Shown: positions 18,618-27,775, counted from the first letter of the stretch. The stretch: 64,000 bases of DNA from CBFFRJ01 sp051486985 (GCF_051486985.1 NZ_JAHVDV010000024.1:1-64000); one strand, 5' to 3'. The notes: generated from the letters alone by a model not told the origin. Program-made: numbers and translations.

Positions 18618-19988
18618 ATGATAAGTATTCGTAGTATTCTGACGAGTCTTTTAGTCTTTGGTGTGTTGGCATTATGTTTCGTCTGGCCTATTCCCAATGA
18701 CCAACTTCCCTTTCATCGTAATGGCTTCATTTACCCCGTAATACTGGTCTCCCTGGGTCTTTTCTTTAGTTCACCGTCAGCTAAAAAAAGTCTCGACTTA
18801 AATAAAATCAAGTTCGTCCTTATTACGATCTGGGTATTAACTTTCTTCTTGTTGATTAATGGCTTTTTCGTCGCGCCCGATATCAAAGAGATGGTGTCGA
18901 CCTGGAACGGTCAATGGGTTCGCCCGGTCTTACTGTTTTGCGCAGGTCTGGTGATCCTTCCTGCTATCCAGACCCGTTTCCCGACCTTCTCGGCGGCGAA
19001 ATTTTTCACGCTGGTGATTTTGTTCTTTTGGGGCGTGATTTGCGTCCACCTGCTGGACACGCTGTGGCTCTACTGGCGTGATGGGGTGATTCACTGGGGT
19101 GAAACCCGTATCGTCTTTAACCGCACCCGCATGAGCTTCCAGATCAATATGATAACCGGATTTATTCTGGCGGAGCTTCTGGCGCGCGGTCTGCTGCATC
19201 AACGCTTCTTACGTCTTAATACTCCCGTTCTCTCTTTGATTTTGCTGAGCAATCTGCTCTGTACGGCACTGGTCGATACCCGCTGGGGCACCATCGGGCT
19301 GGTGGGTAGCCTGTTCTCAACCTTCATTTTGTTGAGCCTGCACAGTATGCGCCGCAGCCGTGTTTTTGTAACCGGCGGGATTCTGGCAGCGATTGTGATG
19401 GCTTCCATGCTGTTGGGTTACGCCTCCTGGAAAACCGATCCACGCTGGCAGGGCCTGGAGAGTGATGCGATCGCGGGCTGGAACGCCCCCTTCACCAGTT
19501 TTTGCTACAACAAAACGGATGGCATTGAGCCGATCAATGACATGGGGAACCCCATGAACCATTCCAACGGCTGCAGGGCCAGCTTCTTCCATCAGGGATG
19601 GAAGCTGGTAGGTGAGCATCCTGCGGGCATTGGCCCTCGCAAAGAGGCCTTCCAGTATGTGCTGCAGCGCGATACTCAGGATAAGCGAATCAATATTCCG
19701 CATAGCCACTACGGTCTGATCGAGTTTGGTATTCAGAACGGTGTTGCGGGTATTGCAGGCTGGCTGATTCTGCTCGTCGGATGCTGGCGCATTGGCTGGC
19801 AGGAATTCCGCCGGGGTAATACCATGACAGGCATGTTCTTATTGCTGTTTACCGTTGGCTTTTTCTCCAGAACCATGGTCGATCACAATTTAAAAGACCA
19901 CTATCTGGAGCAATATATGCTGCTGACGGGACTACTCATCGGAATGTGTTCACTACGCCCCCCGAAGAGTCATAATACCCCTGCCTGA
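18618..19988 (+). CDS. waaL: O-antigen ligase WaaL
   Basis: WaaL joins undecaprenyl-linked O-antigen to the lipid A-core on the periplasmic face of the inner membrane. The protein is hydrophobic almost throughout, with about 10-12 membrane segments and a large periplasmic loop (roughly residues 270-370). The ligase signature RINIPHSHYGLIEFGIQNG, with the essential histidine region, closes that loop. From ATG 18618 it has 456 residues; an ATG at 18588 would add ten residues and has a slightly better upstream purine stretch, so the start is unsettled. It lies downstream of a 209-base divergent gap shared with the GT4 gene. Confidence 0.9.
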   Translation: MISIRSILTSLLVFGVLALCFVWPIPNDQLPFHRNGFIYPVILVSLGLFFSSPSAKKSLDLNKIKFVLITIWVLTFFLLINGFFVAPDIKEMVSTWNGQWVRPVLLFCAGLVILPAIQTRFPTFSAAKFFTLVILFFWGVICVHLLDTLWLYWRDGVIHWGETRIVFNRTRMSFQINMITGFILAELLARGLLHQRFLRLNTPVLSLILLSNLLCTALVDTRWGTIGLVGSLFSTFILLSLHSMRRSRVFVTGGILAAIVMASMLLGYASWKTDPRWQGLESDAIAGWNAPFTSFCYNKTDGIEPINDMGNPMNHSNGCRASFFHQGWKLVGEHPAGIGPRKEAFQYVLQRDTQDKRINIPHSHYGLIEFGIQNGVAGIAGWLILLVGCWRIGWQEFRRGNTMTGMFLLLFTVGFFSRTMVDHNLKDHYLEQYMLLTGLLIGMCSLRPPKSHNTPA

Positions 19989-19995
19989 TTTCTGA

Positions 19996-20027
19996 TGCGC
20001 CAGCGCAACGACGCTGGCGCATTTTAT
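19996..20027 (+). terminator. Intrinsic terminator after waaL
   Basis: A perfect 10-bp stem, TGCGCCAGCG (19996-20005) and CGCTGGCGCA (20012-20021), loop CAACGA, followed by TTTTAT. It separates waaL from the following transferase genes. Confidence 0.85.
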
Positions 20028-20128
20028 CTTTGAAGAACCCTTTACGCGCTGCGCTGTCGAATAACCACCGCAGGGTAAAGCGAGCGTTGAGCGATCGCTG
20101 CATCGCCCCGCCTCAATACGGAGAAAGC

Positions 20129-21112
20129 ATGTCTGGAACGCCGCAATTAAGCCTCGTGATTGCCGTCTATAATGGCGAAAATTTTTTGAGCGCTTTTTTT
20201 GACAGTATTAAAAGTCAAAACCTGAACAGCCTGGAACTTATCGTTGTTAATGATGGTTCAACCGATAATTCTGCCCACATCATCTCACGTTATGCCAGCG
20301 AGTTTGAAAACGTCCAGGTTATCGATCAGGCCAACGGTGGCGTTTCTGCTGCGCGAAATACCGGTCTGGCGGTCGCCCGGGGAGAGTATGTCGCGTTTCC
20401 CGATATTGATGATGTTATCTATCCTGGCATGTATCAGCGCCTGCTGGATATTGCCATCGCCGGGCAACTGGACGTCGCTACCTGTAACGGCAACTATGTC
20501 TATGATGATGGTCGCCCGTCGAAGAAAATCTTCCCCTCAGATAAGCTTGCCTCCACCGGCGTGCTGGATGGCCCGACCTGGCTACAGATGGCCCTGACCT
20601 CTCGCAAATTCCTGCATGTTACCTGGCTGAACATCTACCGCCATGCGTTTATTAAGGCGCAGGGCTTCACGTTCGAGCAGGGTCTGCGTCATCAGGACAT
20701 ACCCTGGACTACTGAGGTGCTGCTGACCGCAAAGCGCGTCCAGTATGTCGATGAGGTCTTTTATGACTATCTGATCCACTCTGCTTCCGTCTCACATACG
20801 CCGGGCACAGATGACACGCGGATGCGCTCCTCGCGACATTACATGAAAATCCTGGAGATGCTGGACGCCATCAACAAACGCTACCCGGAGCAGGTGAAAC
20901 GCGTGCCCGCCTGCCACTGGCAAATCGCCAAAGAGGGGCTTGGCATCCTGCATAGCATCAATAACATTGAAGATTTGTCCAAAAAGCGCGAAATTACGCG
21001 CGAACTTTTTGACCGCGGCATCTGGTCAATGATCTGGAATAATGCGCGCGGTTTACGGCAGCGCTGGCGTCTGGGGCGTCGTTACTTCCGTCTTAAAAAA
21101 CTTGTGAAATAA
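20129..21112 (+). CDS. WaaH-like GT2 glycosyltransferase
   Basis: A 327-residue GT-A family 2 transferase: QLSLVIAVYNGENF near residues 5-18, VVNDGSTDNSAHI at about 39-51 and a metal-binding PDIDD near 92. The whole length resembles E. coli WaaH (YibD), which adds glucuronic acid to HepIII under phosphate starvation. In E. coli that gene is at the yibQ-tdh locus; here the homologue is inside the core cluster, so regulation may differ. The ATG at 20129 has GGAGAAAGC before it, and homologues start there. Confidence 0.8.
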   Translation: MSGTPQLSLVIAVYNGENFLSAFFDSIKSQNLNSLELIVVNDGSTDNSAHIISRYASEFENVQVIDQANGGVSAARNTGLAVARGEYVAFPDIDDVIYPGMYQRLLDIAIAGQLDVATCNGNYVYDDGRPSKKIFPSDKLASTGVLDGPTWLQMALTSRKFLHVTWLNIYRHAFIKAQGFTFEQGLRHQDIPWTTEVLLTAKRVQYVDEVFYDYLIHSASVSHTPGTDDTRMRSSRHYMKILEMLDAINKRYPEQVKRVPACHWQIAKEGLGILHSINNIEDLSKKREITRELFDRGIWSMIWNNARGLRQRWRLGRRYFRLKKLVK

Positions 21113-21121
21113 AGTGGCTAT

Positions 21122-22093
21122 ATGAGCAGGATGAAATTACACGTTGTTTCCCGATCCGATTTTATTGAAGCGCATTTTTCCGACTTTCAAGAATTGATTG
21201 ATCAGGCTATTAATCCCAATGATATTCCGCATCGTTTTTATTGCGGCGGACGCGGTGTATGGACCTTTCAGACCATGCTCAGCCTGAACTATTACTACAA
21301 CGGCCAGATTGACTGTTCCTGGGGTACTGAATGCCGCCCTGACGCCATAAATTTGATGCACAACGACCATTACGGGTCACGGGTCAAACCCTGGGTGGGC
21401 GTCACTGTCGTTGCGCGTGCAGACCGTCCTCCCGTCATTGGCGCGGATTATGTGGTAGAGCAAAACCCTGAAGTGGCAGCGATTCCAGGGCGCATTTTCA
21501 TTCCAAACTGGCCGCAGCCGGGGGTAAAACCGCGTGAACGTACCGACGAAACGATCAAAACCGTCGCGTTCTTTGGCCGCGTGGACAGCTTCCCGGAGCA
21601 GTTTAGTAGTGAAGCCTTCAGGCAACGTCTTGCGGAACAGGGGATCACGCTGCGTATCTCTTTTGATAACTGGACCAACTACCAGGACGTGGATATCTGC
21701 ATCAGTTTCCGCAAATCACACGACCACAAACTGGCACGTAAACCGGCGAGTAAGTTAATTAATAACTGGCTGGGTAAAACGGTGATGATTTGCGACGACG
21801 AACCGTCCTATCGCGCCATTCGTGAAAGCGAGCTGGACTACCTGATTGCTAAGACGCCTGATGAAGCGTTCGAGGCCATCATGAAGCTGAAAAATAACCC
21901 GGAGCTGTATCGCCAGATGCGCGCACAGGGTGAAAAACGGCTGCAGGTTTACTCCCGTGAAGCAGTGGCTGCCCGCTGGTATCGCCTTTTTTCCGATATC
22001 CAGGAGAAAGGGTTACATAACCGCTCAACGTTTGCCCGCGCCCTGCGCTTTGGCTTCGGTAAAGCTATCCGTCCGCTGACTAAAAAATTCTAA
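21122..22093 (+). CDS. Unrecognised LPS-cluster protein, glycosyltransferase-like C-terminus
   Basis: A soluble 323-residue protein that I cannot place in a named family. The N-terminal 120 residues contain many aromatic residues and short motifs (YCGGRGVWTFQTML, NYYYNGQIDCSWGTECRP). The second half has VAFFGRVDSFPEQF near 148 and a C-terminal block (KNNPELYRQMRAQGEKR) of the kind that closes GT-B glycosyltransferases. It starts nine bases after the WaaH-like gene and ends 18 before the phosphoethanolamine transferase, so it should act on the same LPS core. A sugar transferase is the best guess; a second in-frame ATG is at 21131. Confidence 0.7.
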   Translation: MSRMKLHVVSRSDFIEAHFSDFQELIDQAINPNDIPHRFYCGGRGVWTFQTMLSLNYYYNGQIDCSWGTECRPDAINLMHNDHYGSRVKPWVGVTVVARADRPPVIGADYVVEQNPEVAAIPGRIFIPNWPQPGVKPRERTDETIKTVAFFGRVDSFPEQFSSEAFRQRLAEQGITLRISFDNWTNYQDVDICISFRKSHDHKLARKPASKLINNWLGKTVMICDDEPSYRAIRESELDYLIAKTPDEAFEAIMKLKNNPELYRQMRAQGEKRLQVYSREAVAARWYRLFSDIQEKGLHNRSTFARALRFGFGKAIRPLTKKF

Positions 22094-22111
22094 GGCATAT
22101 CGAGTACCCTA

Positions 22112-23746
22112 ATGTCCACAATATCTATACAGTCAACCCGCTCGTCAGGGAGTAAGCTGGCGCGCACCGTCGTCTTGACGCTTGTTTTTATCGTGCTTTT
22201 TTCGTTCTCTGAAATTCTGATTTTACTCAAAGACCACGTTTATCAACCCAAAGCGGACGATATCGCGCTCTATGTGTTGATTTCCCTGCTGGCAGCGGTC
22301 AGCGCACGCCACTTCCTGACGCGCCTGCTACTGGCTGTGACCTTCTTTACGCAGATTTCCGAAGCGATTTACTATCAGTTCTATGGTCAGTTTTATGGAC
22401 CAAGTGAAGTGTGGCTTGCCTTTGTCGAGACCAAAGACATTGCCAGTGGTATCACCGACAGTCTCGGCTCACTGGGCATTTACATTGCAATCATGGTGGT
22501 GGCGATGGTGTTTGCCCTCGTCTTCTCCCGTCGCATGGCTCCCGCCTGGGGAAAGTGGCAAACCATGCCGTGCCTGCTGATTATCCTCATCATGTTCGGC
22601 GGCCAGTTCTATAAAGCCATTGACGGGCAGATGTACAAATTCAACCCCGATCTGCGCCATTCGCTTTTACGCAATGGTCTGGCCGCCATGAGTTTCAGTA
22701 GTGTGCGCCTTATCCCGGAAGCTATTTCAGGTGAAAACCAGACCCTGGCGCACTATGACCCCTATCAGGTTTCGCCCGCCGCGGGTGTGGTATCAGGCAA
22801 GTACTCTATTATCCTGGCTATCGGTGAAAGCGTGAACCCGCACCACGTCAGCGCGCTGGGTTATTCGCGTGATACCACGCCGGAGTTAAAAGCGCTGCTG
22901 GAGCAATATCACGGCACCGGCCGACTGATTGTTTCCAATGCTGTCTCCACGCGCGTCGCCATTCCGATGCTGGTGAACAACTTACGCGAGCCGGATAACT
23001 ACGCTGCCTACAAATCAAAGGCGACCAATATCTTTGCCAATGCGAAGAAACAGGGCTACCAGACCGCCTTTATCTCGGCGCAGGGACTGGAAGGGCTGAG
23101 CAACTGGATCGGTATTCATGATATTGATTTGTGGGAAGATACCCAGATCCGACCCGCACCGGAAACGGGCGCTGATGTTGTCCTGACGCCCTCCGTTGAG
23201 CATGCGAATCTGGACTGGAATAAGCCGTTCCTGATGGTGCTCAACAGCCGTGCTCCCCATATTCCTTATGACCGCAATATTCCGGAAGGCTTCGCAAAAT
23301 TCTCCACGCCGGCGCTGAGCGATGATGTGGCGCAGAAGAAAAATGAGTATGACGATGCGATTCGCCTTTACGACAAAGAGCTGGCCTCCGCTATCCGTAC
23401 GGCTATGGCAAAATCCAAACTGCCGGTGCTGGTGTTCATCACCTCAGACCACGGTGAGCGAGTGGGTGACGGTGGGTTATTCGGCCATTCCGTGGTTGAA
23501 ATGCCCATTGCGCAGGTCCCCTTCCTCTACTTCAGTAACGATCCGGCGTATGCGATGGGGAAAATCAGTGCCCAGCTTCCGCTGAACCATTTCCAGCTGG
23601 CAACGCTTATCAACAAGATGCTCGGCTATGATGTCAAAAATCCCAATCTGAAAGATGACAGCTATTTCATTACCGGCGGCGATATTCGCGGCCTTTCTGA
23701 ACGTATTACCTATCATCTGAACGCCTTACCGGCAGCAGAGCGCTAA
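22112..23746 (+). CDS. LPS phosphoethanolamine transferase (EptC/CptA-like)
   Basis: An inner-membrane enzyme that moves phosphoethanolamine from phosphatidylethanolamine to an LPS sugar, most likely a core heptose in this location. Of 544 residues, about 1-170 form the membrane domain with roughly five helices; the rest is a periplasmic sulfatase-fold domain. Metal and catalytic residues are readable: E239 in AIGES, the nucleophile T280 in NAVSTRVAIP, D446-H447 in TSDHGE and H459 in LFGHS. Presence in the core cluster argues for a core modifier over the lipid A enzyme EptA. It is followed by an intrinsic terminator. Confidence 0.85.
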   Translation: MSTISIQSTRSSGSKLARTVVLTLVFIVLFSFSEILILLKDHVYQPKADDIALYVLISLLAAVSARHFLTRLLLAVTFFTQISEAIYYQFYGQFYGPSEVWLAFVETKDIASGITDSLGSLGIYIAIMVVAMVFALVFSRRMAPAWGKWQTMPCLLIILIMFGGQFYKAIDGQMYKFNPDLRHSLLRNGLAAMSFSSVRLIPEAISGENQTLAHYDPYQVSPAAGVVSGKYSIILAIGESVNPHHVSALGYSRDTTPELKALLEQYHGTGRLIVSNAVSTRVAIPMLVNNLREPDNYAAYKSKATNIFANAKKQGYQTAFISAQGLEGLSNWIGIHDIDLWEDTQIRPAPETGADVVLTPSVEHANLDWNKPFLMVLNSRAPHIPYDRNIPEGFAKFSTPALSDDVAQKKNEYDDAIRLYDKELASAIRTAMAKSKLPVLVFITSDHGERVGDGGLFGHSVVEMPIAQVPFLYFSNDPAYAMGKISAQLPLNHFQLATLINKMLGYDVKNPNLKDDSYFITGGDIRGLSERITYHLNALPAAER

Positions 23747-23758
23747 TTTCTACCGTGA

Positions 23759-23786
23759 AACGGGCAAACCCTTGCCCGTTTTTTCT
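23759..23786 (+). terminator. Intrinsic terminator after the phosphoethanolamine transferase gene
   Basis: A 9-bp stem, AACGGGCAA (23759-23767) and TTGCCCGTT (23772-23780), loop ACCC, followed by TTTTC. It isolates the outer-core genes from waaA, which therefore needs its own promoter in 23787-23897. Confidence 0.85.
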
Positions 23787-23897
23787 GAAACGAACAGATC
23801 CTGACTAAACGCATCCGCTAATAGCGCCAAACATATAGCTTTAAGCGGCCTAAATGCTTAGAATTTGCCCGCCGAAACTAAAAAGACGGATTATCGC

Positions 23898-25172
23898 TTG
23901 GAATTGTTGTATACCCTCCTGCTTTACTTCATTCAGCCTCTGGTGTGGTTGCGCCTTTTGCTGCGTAGCCGGAAAGCCCCTGCCTATCGTAAACGCTGGG
24001 CTGAACGCTATGGTTTTTGTCGTAACAAAGTGAACCCGGACGGTATCTTGCTGCACTCGGTCTCCGTGGGTGAAACCCTGGCGGCGGTGCCGTTGGTTCG
24101 CGCATTGCGCCACCGTTACCCCACCCTGCCGATTACGGTCACGACCATGACGCCGACGGGCTCAGAGCGCGCGCTGTCCGCCTTTGGTAAAGATGTGCAT
24201 CATGTCTATTTGCCCTATGACCTGCCCTGCGCCATGCGCCGCTTTCTCGATACCGTGCGCCCGAAGCTGGTTATCGTCATGGAAACCGAACTGTGGCCCA
24301 ATATGATTTCGGCCCTGCACGCCCGCAAAATCCCTCTGGTGATTGCCAACGCCCGGCTTTCTGACCGCTCTGCGAAAGGCTACGGCAAGCTCGGTAAGTT
24401 TATGCGCCGCCTGCTCAGTAAAATCACCCTGATGGCGGCCCAGACCCAGGAAGATGGTGATCGCTTCCTGCAGCTTGGCCTGAAGCGTAATCAGCTGGCG
24501 GTAACAGGTAGCCTCAAATTTGATATTTCCGTGACGCCAGAACTTGCAGCCCGTGCGATCACGCTTCGCCGCCAGTGGGCACCCCGTCGCAAGGTATGGA
24601 TTGCAACCAGTACCCACGACGGCGAAGAAACCATTATCCTGCAGGCCCACCGCGCGCTGCTGGAAACTTTCCCCGACTTACTGCTGATTCTGGTGCCGCG
24701 TCATCCGGAGCGCTTCCCGGATGCCTGTGACATGGCCCGTAAGGGCGGCTTTAGCTTTATTACCCGCAGCTCAGGTGAAATTCCATCTGGTAGTACTCAG
24801 GTGGTGATTGGTGACACCATGGGCGAACTGATGATGCTGTACGGGATTGCTGATATCGCGTTCGTGGGCGGCAGTCTGGTCGAGCGAGGCGGTCACAACC
24901 CGCTCGAAGCGGCAGCACACGCACTGCCCGTGCTGATGGGTCCACATACTTTTAATTTCAAAGACATCTGCGCACGCCTGCAGGCTGCTGATGGCCTGAT
25001 AACCGTCACGGATGCGGCATCGCTCACCAAAGAAATCTCCACGCTGTTAACCGATGAAGACTATCGTTTATGGTGCGGGCGCCATGCCGTTGAAGTGCTG
25101 CACCAGAACCAGGGTGCGTTGACGCGTCTGCTCCAGCTTCTGCAACCGTATTTACCGCAACGGAGCCATTAA
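23898..25172 (+). CDS. waaA: Kdo transferase WaaA
   Basis: WaaA (KdtA) is the bifunctional GT30 enzyme that adds two Kdo residues from CMP-Kdo to lipid IVA. An N-terminal membrane anchor (LLYTLLLYFIQPLVWLRLLL) precedes the GT-B fold; SVSVGETLAAVPLVRALRHRYP holds the catalytic glutamate near residue 60, and ETELWPNMI and HNPLEAAAHALPVLMGPHTFNF follow. Homologues begin (M)LELLYT, so I choose TTG 23898 (424 residues); an upstream TTG at 23865 would add eleven residues not typical of the family. It overlaps waaE by one base. Confidence 0.95.
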   Translation: MELLYTLLLYFIQPLVWLRLLLRSRKAPAYRKRWAERYGFCRNKVNPDGILLHSVSVGETLAAVPLVRALRHRYPTLPITVTTMTPTGSERALSAFGKDVHHVYLPYDLPCAMRRFLDTVRPKLVIVMETELWPNMISALHARKIPLVIANARLSDRSAKGYGKLGKFMRRLLSKITLMAAQTQEDGDRFLQLGLKRNQLAVTGSLKFDISVTPELAARAITLRRQWAPRRKVWIATSTHDGEETIILQAHRALLETFPDLLLILVPRHPERFPDACDMARKGGFSFITRSSGEIPSGSTQVVIGDTMGELMMLYGIADIAFVGGSLVERGGHNPLEAAAHALPVLMGPHTFNFKDICARLQAADGLITVTDAASLTKEISTLLTDEDYRLWCGRHAVEVLHQNQGALTRLLQLLQPYLPQRSH

Positions 25173-25948
25173 TGTCCCCACGTTTGTCGGTGGTCATGAT
25201 CGCCAAAAATGCGGCTGACCTGCTGCCGGATTGCCTCGCTTCGGTGGCGTGGGCAGACGAAATCGTGCTGCTCGACTCCGGAAGCGAAGACAATACCGTT
25301 GAACTGGCGCGCGCTGCCGGGGCGAAGGTCTTTATTGAGGCTGACTGGCAGGGTTATGGCGTGCAGCGGCAGCGTGCACAACGCTATGCCACTGGCGACT
25401 ATGTACTGATGATTGATACCGATGAGCGCGTGACGCCGGAACTGGCCAATGCGCTCCGTGCCGCCCTGGCCTCCCCTCACCCTGACGCTGTCTACAGTAT
25501 CGCCCGCCGTAACTATTTTCTTGGACGCTTTATGCGCCACAGCGGCTGGTACCCCGACCGGGTTATGCGTCTGTATCCGCGTGAACGTTTTCAGTACAAC
25601 GACAATCGGGTGCATGAATCGCTGGAAACGCAGGGCGCAAAAGTCATTGAGCTTGGCGGCGATCTGTTACATCTGACCTGCCGCGACTTTGCCAGCTTCC
25701 AGCGCAAGCAGTTCAATTACGCCACGGCCTGGGCACAGGAACGTCACCATAAGGGTAAGAAAACTTCACTGACCGCTATCTTCGCCCATACGCTGGGGGC
25801 GTTTTTCAAAACCCTGGTGCTGCGCGGCGGCATACTGGATGGCAAACAGGGCTGGCTGCTGGCCGTGGTAAATGCGCAGTATACTTTCAACAAATACACC
25901 GAGCTGTGGGCGTTAAACCACGGCTACGCTGAGAAGGGTAACGGATGA
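25172..25948 (+). CDS. waaE: LPS core glycosyltransferase WaaE
   Basis: A 258-residue GT2 transferase located between waaA and coaD, exactly as waaE/kdtX in Klebsiella, Serratia and Enterobacter. In Klebsiella WaaE adds a beta-glucose to O-4 of HepI. Motifs: LSVVMIAKNAADLL (about 5-18), VLLDSGSEDNTV (32-43) and the metal site MIDTDERVTPEL near residue 75. The start overlaps the waaA stop (TAATG) and its end overlaps coaD by four bases. It is distinct from the second GT2 gene of similar type at 8606-9403. Confidence 0.92.
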   Translation: MSPRLSVVMIAKNAADLLPDCLASVAWADEIVLLDSGSEDNTVELARAAGAKVFIEADWQGYGVQRQRAQRYATGDYVLMIDTDERVTPELANALRAALASPHPDAVYSIARRNYFLGRFMRHSGWYPDRVMRLYPRERFQYNDNRVHESLETQGAKVIELGGDLLHLTCRDFASFQRKQFNYATAWAQERHHKGKKTSLTAIFAHTLGAFFKTLVLRGGILDGKQGWLLAVVNAQYTFNKYTELWALNHGYAEKGNG

Positions 25949-26424
25949 GCACAAAAGCGATTTATCCCGGTACGTTCGACCCGATCACCAACGGACATAT
26001 TGATATTGTCGCCCGTGCCGCCACCATGTTTAACGAGGTGGTGCTGGCAATTGCCGCCAGCCCGAGCAAAAAGCCAATGTTTTCGCTTGATGAACGCGTG
26101 GCCCTGGCACGAGAGGCAACCCAGCACATTCCCAACGTGACGGTAACCGGATTTGGCGATCTGATGGCCAATTTTGCCCGAGCCCAGCAGGCGAATATTT
26201 TAATCCGTGGCCTGCGAGCCGTCGCCGATTTCGAGTATGAGATGCAGCTTGCGCATATGAATCGTCATTTAATGCCGGAGCTGGAGAGTGTGTTTTTAAT
26301 GCCATCGAAGGAGTGGTCGTTTATCTCCTCCACCCTGGTCAAAGAGGTGGCCCGCCACGCTGGTGATGTCACCCACTTTCTGCCCGAAAATGTGCACCAG
26401 GCGCTGATGGAGAAGCTGAAGTAG
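25945..26424 (+). CDS. coaD: Phosphopantetheine adenylyltransferase
   Basis: CoaD adenylates 4'-phosphopantetheine to dephospho-CoA, the fourth step of CoA synthesis. The 159 residues match E. coli. The nucleotidyltransferase motif GTFDPITNGHID is at residues 9-20 and the second signature, WSFISSTLVKEV, near 124-135. It overlaps waaE by four bases (ATGA), so this CoA gene is carried on the LPS transcript, as in E. coli waaA-coaD. Confidence 0.97.
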   Translation: MSTKAIYPGTFDPITNGHIDIVARAATMFNEVVLAIAASPSKKPMFSLDERVALAREATQHIPNVTVTGFGDLMANFARAQQANILIRGLRAVADFEYEMQLAHMNRHLMPELESVFLMPSKEWSFISSTLVKEVARHAGDVTHFLPENVHQALMEKLK

Positions 26425-26432
26425 CGCTTAGC

Positions 26433-26461
26433 GCCGGGTAGTGGCACAACCTTTACCCGGC
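26433..26461. terminator. Hairpin between convergent coaD and mutM
   Basis: An 8-bp stem GCCGGGTA (26433-26440) / TACCCGGC (26454-26461) with a 13-base loop. It lies in the 47-base convergent gap and could serve both strands, though neither side has a long T run. Confidence 0.55.
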
Positions 26462-26471
26462 CCGTACCTGG

Positions 26472-27281
26472 CTACTTCTGACACTGCCGGCAATAGAACG
26501 TCGCGCGTTGCGCATGTTTTGCTGCCACAACAGGCGTACCGCATACCCGGCAGGGCTCCCCTTTACGACCGTACACCTGCAACTCCTGCGCAAAGTAGCC
26601 CGGTTTACCGTCACTTTGCAAAAAGTCCTTCAGCGTCGTTCCGCCCTGCTCTATTGAGCGCAGTAATACTGCTTTAATCACTCGCACCAGCAACTCGTAC
26701 TCCTCGCGGGAAAGCGAGGAGGCCAGTCGGTCAGGGTGAATACCTGCGGCAAAGAGCGATTCACTGGCGTAGATGTTGCCCACCCCCACCACCAGCCTGT
26801 TATCCATCAGCCAGGGTTTAATGGCCGTTTTTTTCTTCGCGCATTTTTGTTGCAGGTAGTCTGCGTTAAACGCATCGCTGAGCGGCTCAGGGCCGAGGTG
26901 GGCCAGAACGTTATGGCCTTCCAGCGCTTTGGTCCACAGCCAGGCACCAAAGCGGCGAGGGTCGGTATAGCGCAAAACCTTGCCGTTACTCATCACCAGG
27001 TCGACATGGTCATGCTTTTCGGCAGGCAGCTCTTCCGGGAGAATACGCAGACTACCGGACATCCCGAGGTGAATAATTATCCAGCCATCAGGCAGCTCAA
27101 GCAGCAGGTACTTCGCACGGCGCTGCACGCTGAGCACGGGCTTGTCGCTCAGGCTATGAATCTCACTGGAAACCGGCCAGCGCAGGCGACCGTTGCGAAC
27201 AATAGCATGAAGGATGTTGGCACCCACCAGATGCGGCTCAATGCCACGGCGGCTGGTTTCTACCTCTGGTAACTCTGGCAT
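26472..27281 (-). CDS. mutM: Formamidopyrimidine-DNA glycosylase
   Basis: MutM (Fpg) removes 8-oxoguanine and formamidopyrimidines and nicks the abasic site. The 269 residues match the family. The catalytic N-terminal proline is in PELPE (residues 2-6); the C-terminal zinc finger has the pattern C-x2-C-x16-C-x2-C in CRVCGTP ... FYCRQCQK. It is the last gene of the rpmB-rpmG-mutM unit, starting after the rpmG terminator hairpin, so it is probably read by partial readthrough. Confidence 0.97.
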   Translation of the reverse strand: MPELPEVETSRRGIEPHLVGANILHAIVRNGRLRWPVSSEIHSLSDKPVLSVQRRAKYLLLELPDGWIIIHLGMSGSLRILPEELPAEKHDHVDLVMSNGKVLRYTDPRRFGAWLWTKALEGHNVLAHLGPEPLSDAFNADYLQQKCAKKKTAIKPWLMDNRLVVGVGNIYASESLFAAGIHPDRLASSLSREEYELLVRVIKAVLLRSIEQGGTTLKDFLQSDGKPGYFAQELQVYGRKGEPCRVCGTPVVAAKHAQRATFYCRQCQK

Positions 27282-27301
27282 GTTGCATTCTCCGGGTCTG
27301 A

Positions 27302-27334
27302 AAACGCAAAAACCCCGCCGAAGCGAGGTTTTCG
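27302..27334 (-). terminator. Terminator downstream of rpmG
   Basis: In the minus direction AACCTCGC-TTCG-GCGGGGTT (one G-T pair) is followed by TTTTGCG. The GC-rich stem with a TTCG tetraloop and T run, just before mutM, would make mutM expression depend on readthrough. Confidence 0.75.
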
Positions 27335-27350
27335 TACAAGAAAGCCAAAA

Positions 27351-27518
27351 TTATTTAATTTTTGCTTCTTTGTAAAGAACGTGCTGACGGACAACTGGAT
27401 CGAACTTTTTCAGTTCCAGTTTTTCCGGCTTAGTACGTTTGTTCTTCGTGGTGGTATAGAAGTGACCAGTACCAGCAGAAGAAACCAGCTTGATTTTCTC
27501 ACGAATACCTTTAGCCAT
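27351..27518 (-). CDS. rpmG: 50S ribosomal protein L33
   Basis: A 55-residue basic protein of the large ribosomal subunit near the E site. The translation starts MAKGIREKIKLVSSAG and ends HVLYKEAKIK, the enterobacterial L33 pattern. It has TTTTNKRTKPEK-type basic residues in the middle and no zinc-binding cysteines, i.e. the C-minus, zinc-independent form. It lies 20 bases after rpmB. Confidence 0.96.
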   Translation of the reverse strand: MAKGIREKIKLVSSAGTGHFYTTTKNKRTKPEKLELKKFDPVVRQHVLYKEAKIK

Positions 27519-27538
27519 GATTTATTTCCTCTAAGTAC

Positions 27539-27775
27539 TTAGTACTTTTCGCCACGGGCACGCAGTTCGGTAAGAACTGTATCGATGCCTTTCTTATCAA
27601 TTACACGCATACCTTTAGCAGATACACGCAGGGTGACAAAACGCTTTTCGCTCTCAACCCAGAAACGGTGAGAGTGCAGGTTAGGCAGGAAACGGCGTTT
27701 AGTCGCGTTCAGTGCGTGGGAACGGTTGTTACCGGTCACCGGACGCTTGCCAGTAACTTGGCAGACTCGGGACAT
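27539..27775 (-). CDS. rpmB: 50S ribosomal protein L28
   Basis: A 78-residue large-subunit protein, MSRVCQVTGKRPVTGNN at the start and a conserved KRRFLPNLHSHRFW segment. Length equals E. coli L28. It is first in rpmB-rpmG-mutM. Its 5' leader of about 140 bases begins at a near-consensus promoter at 27920-27948 and includes a self-complementary stretch around 27829-27855. Confidence 0.97.
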   Translation of the reverse strand: MSRVCQVTGKRPVTGNNRSHALNATKRRFLPNLHSHRFWVESEKRFVTLRVSAKGMRVIDKKGIDTVLTELRARGEKY

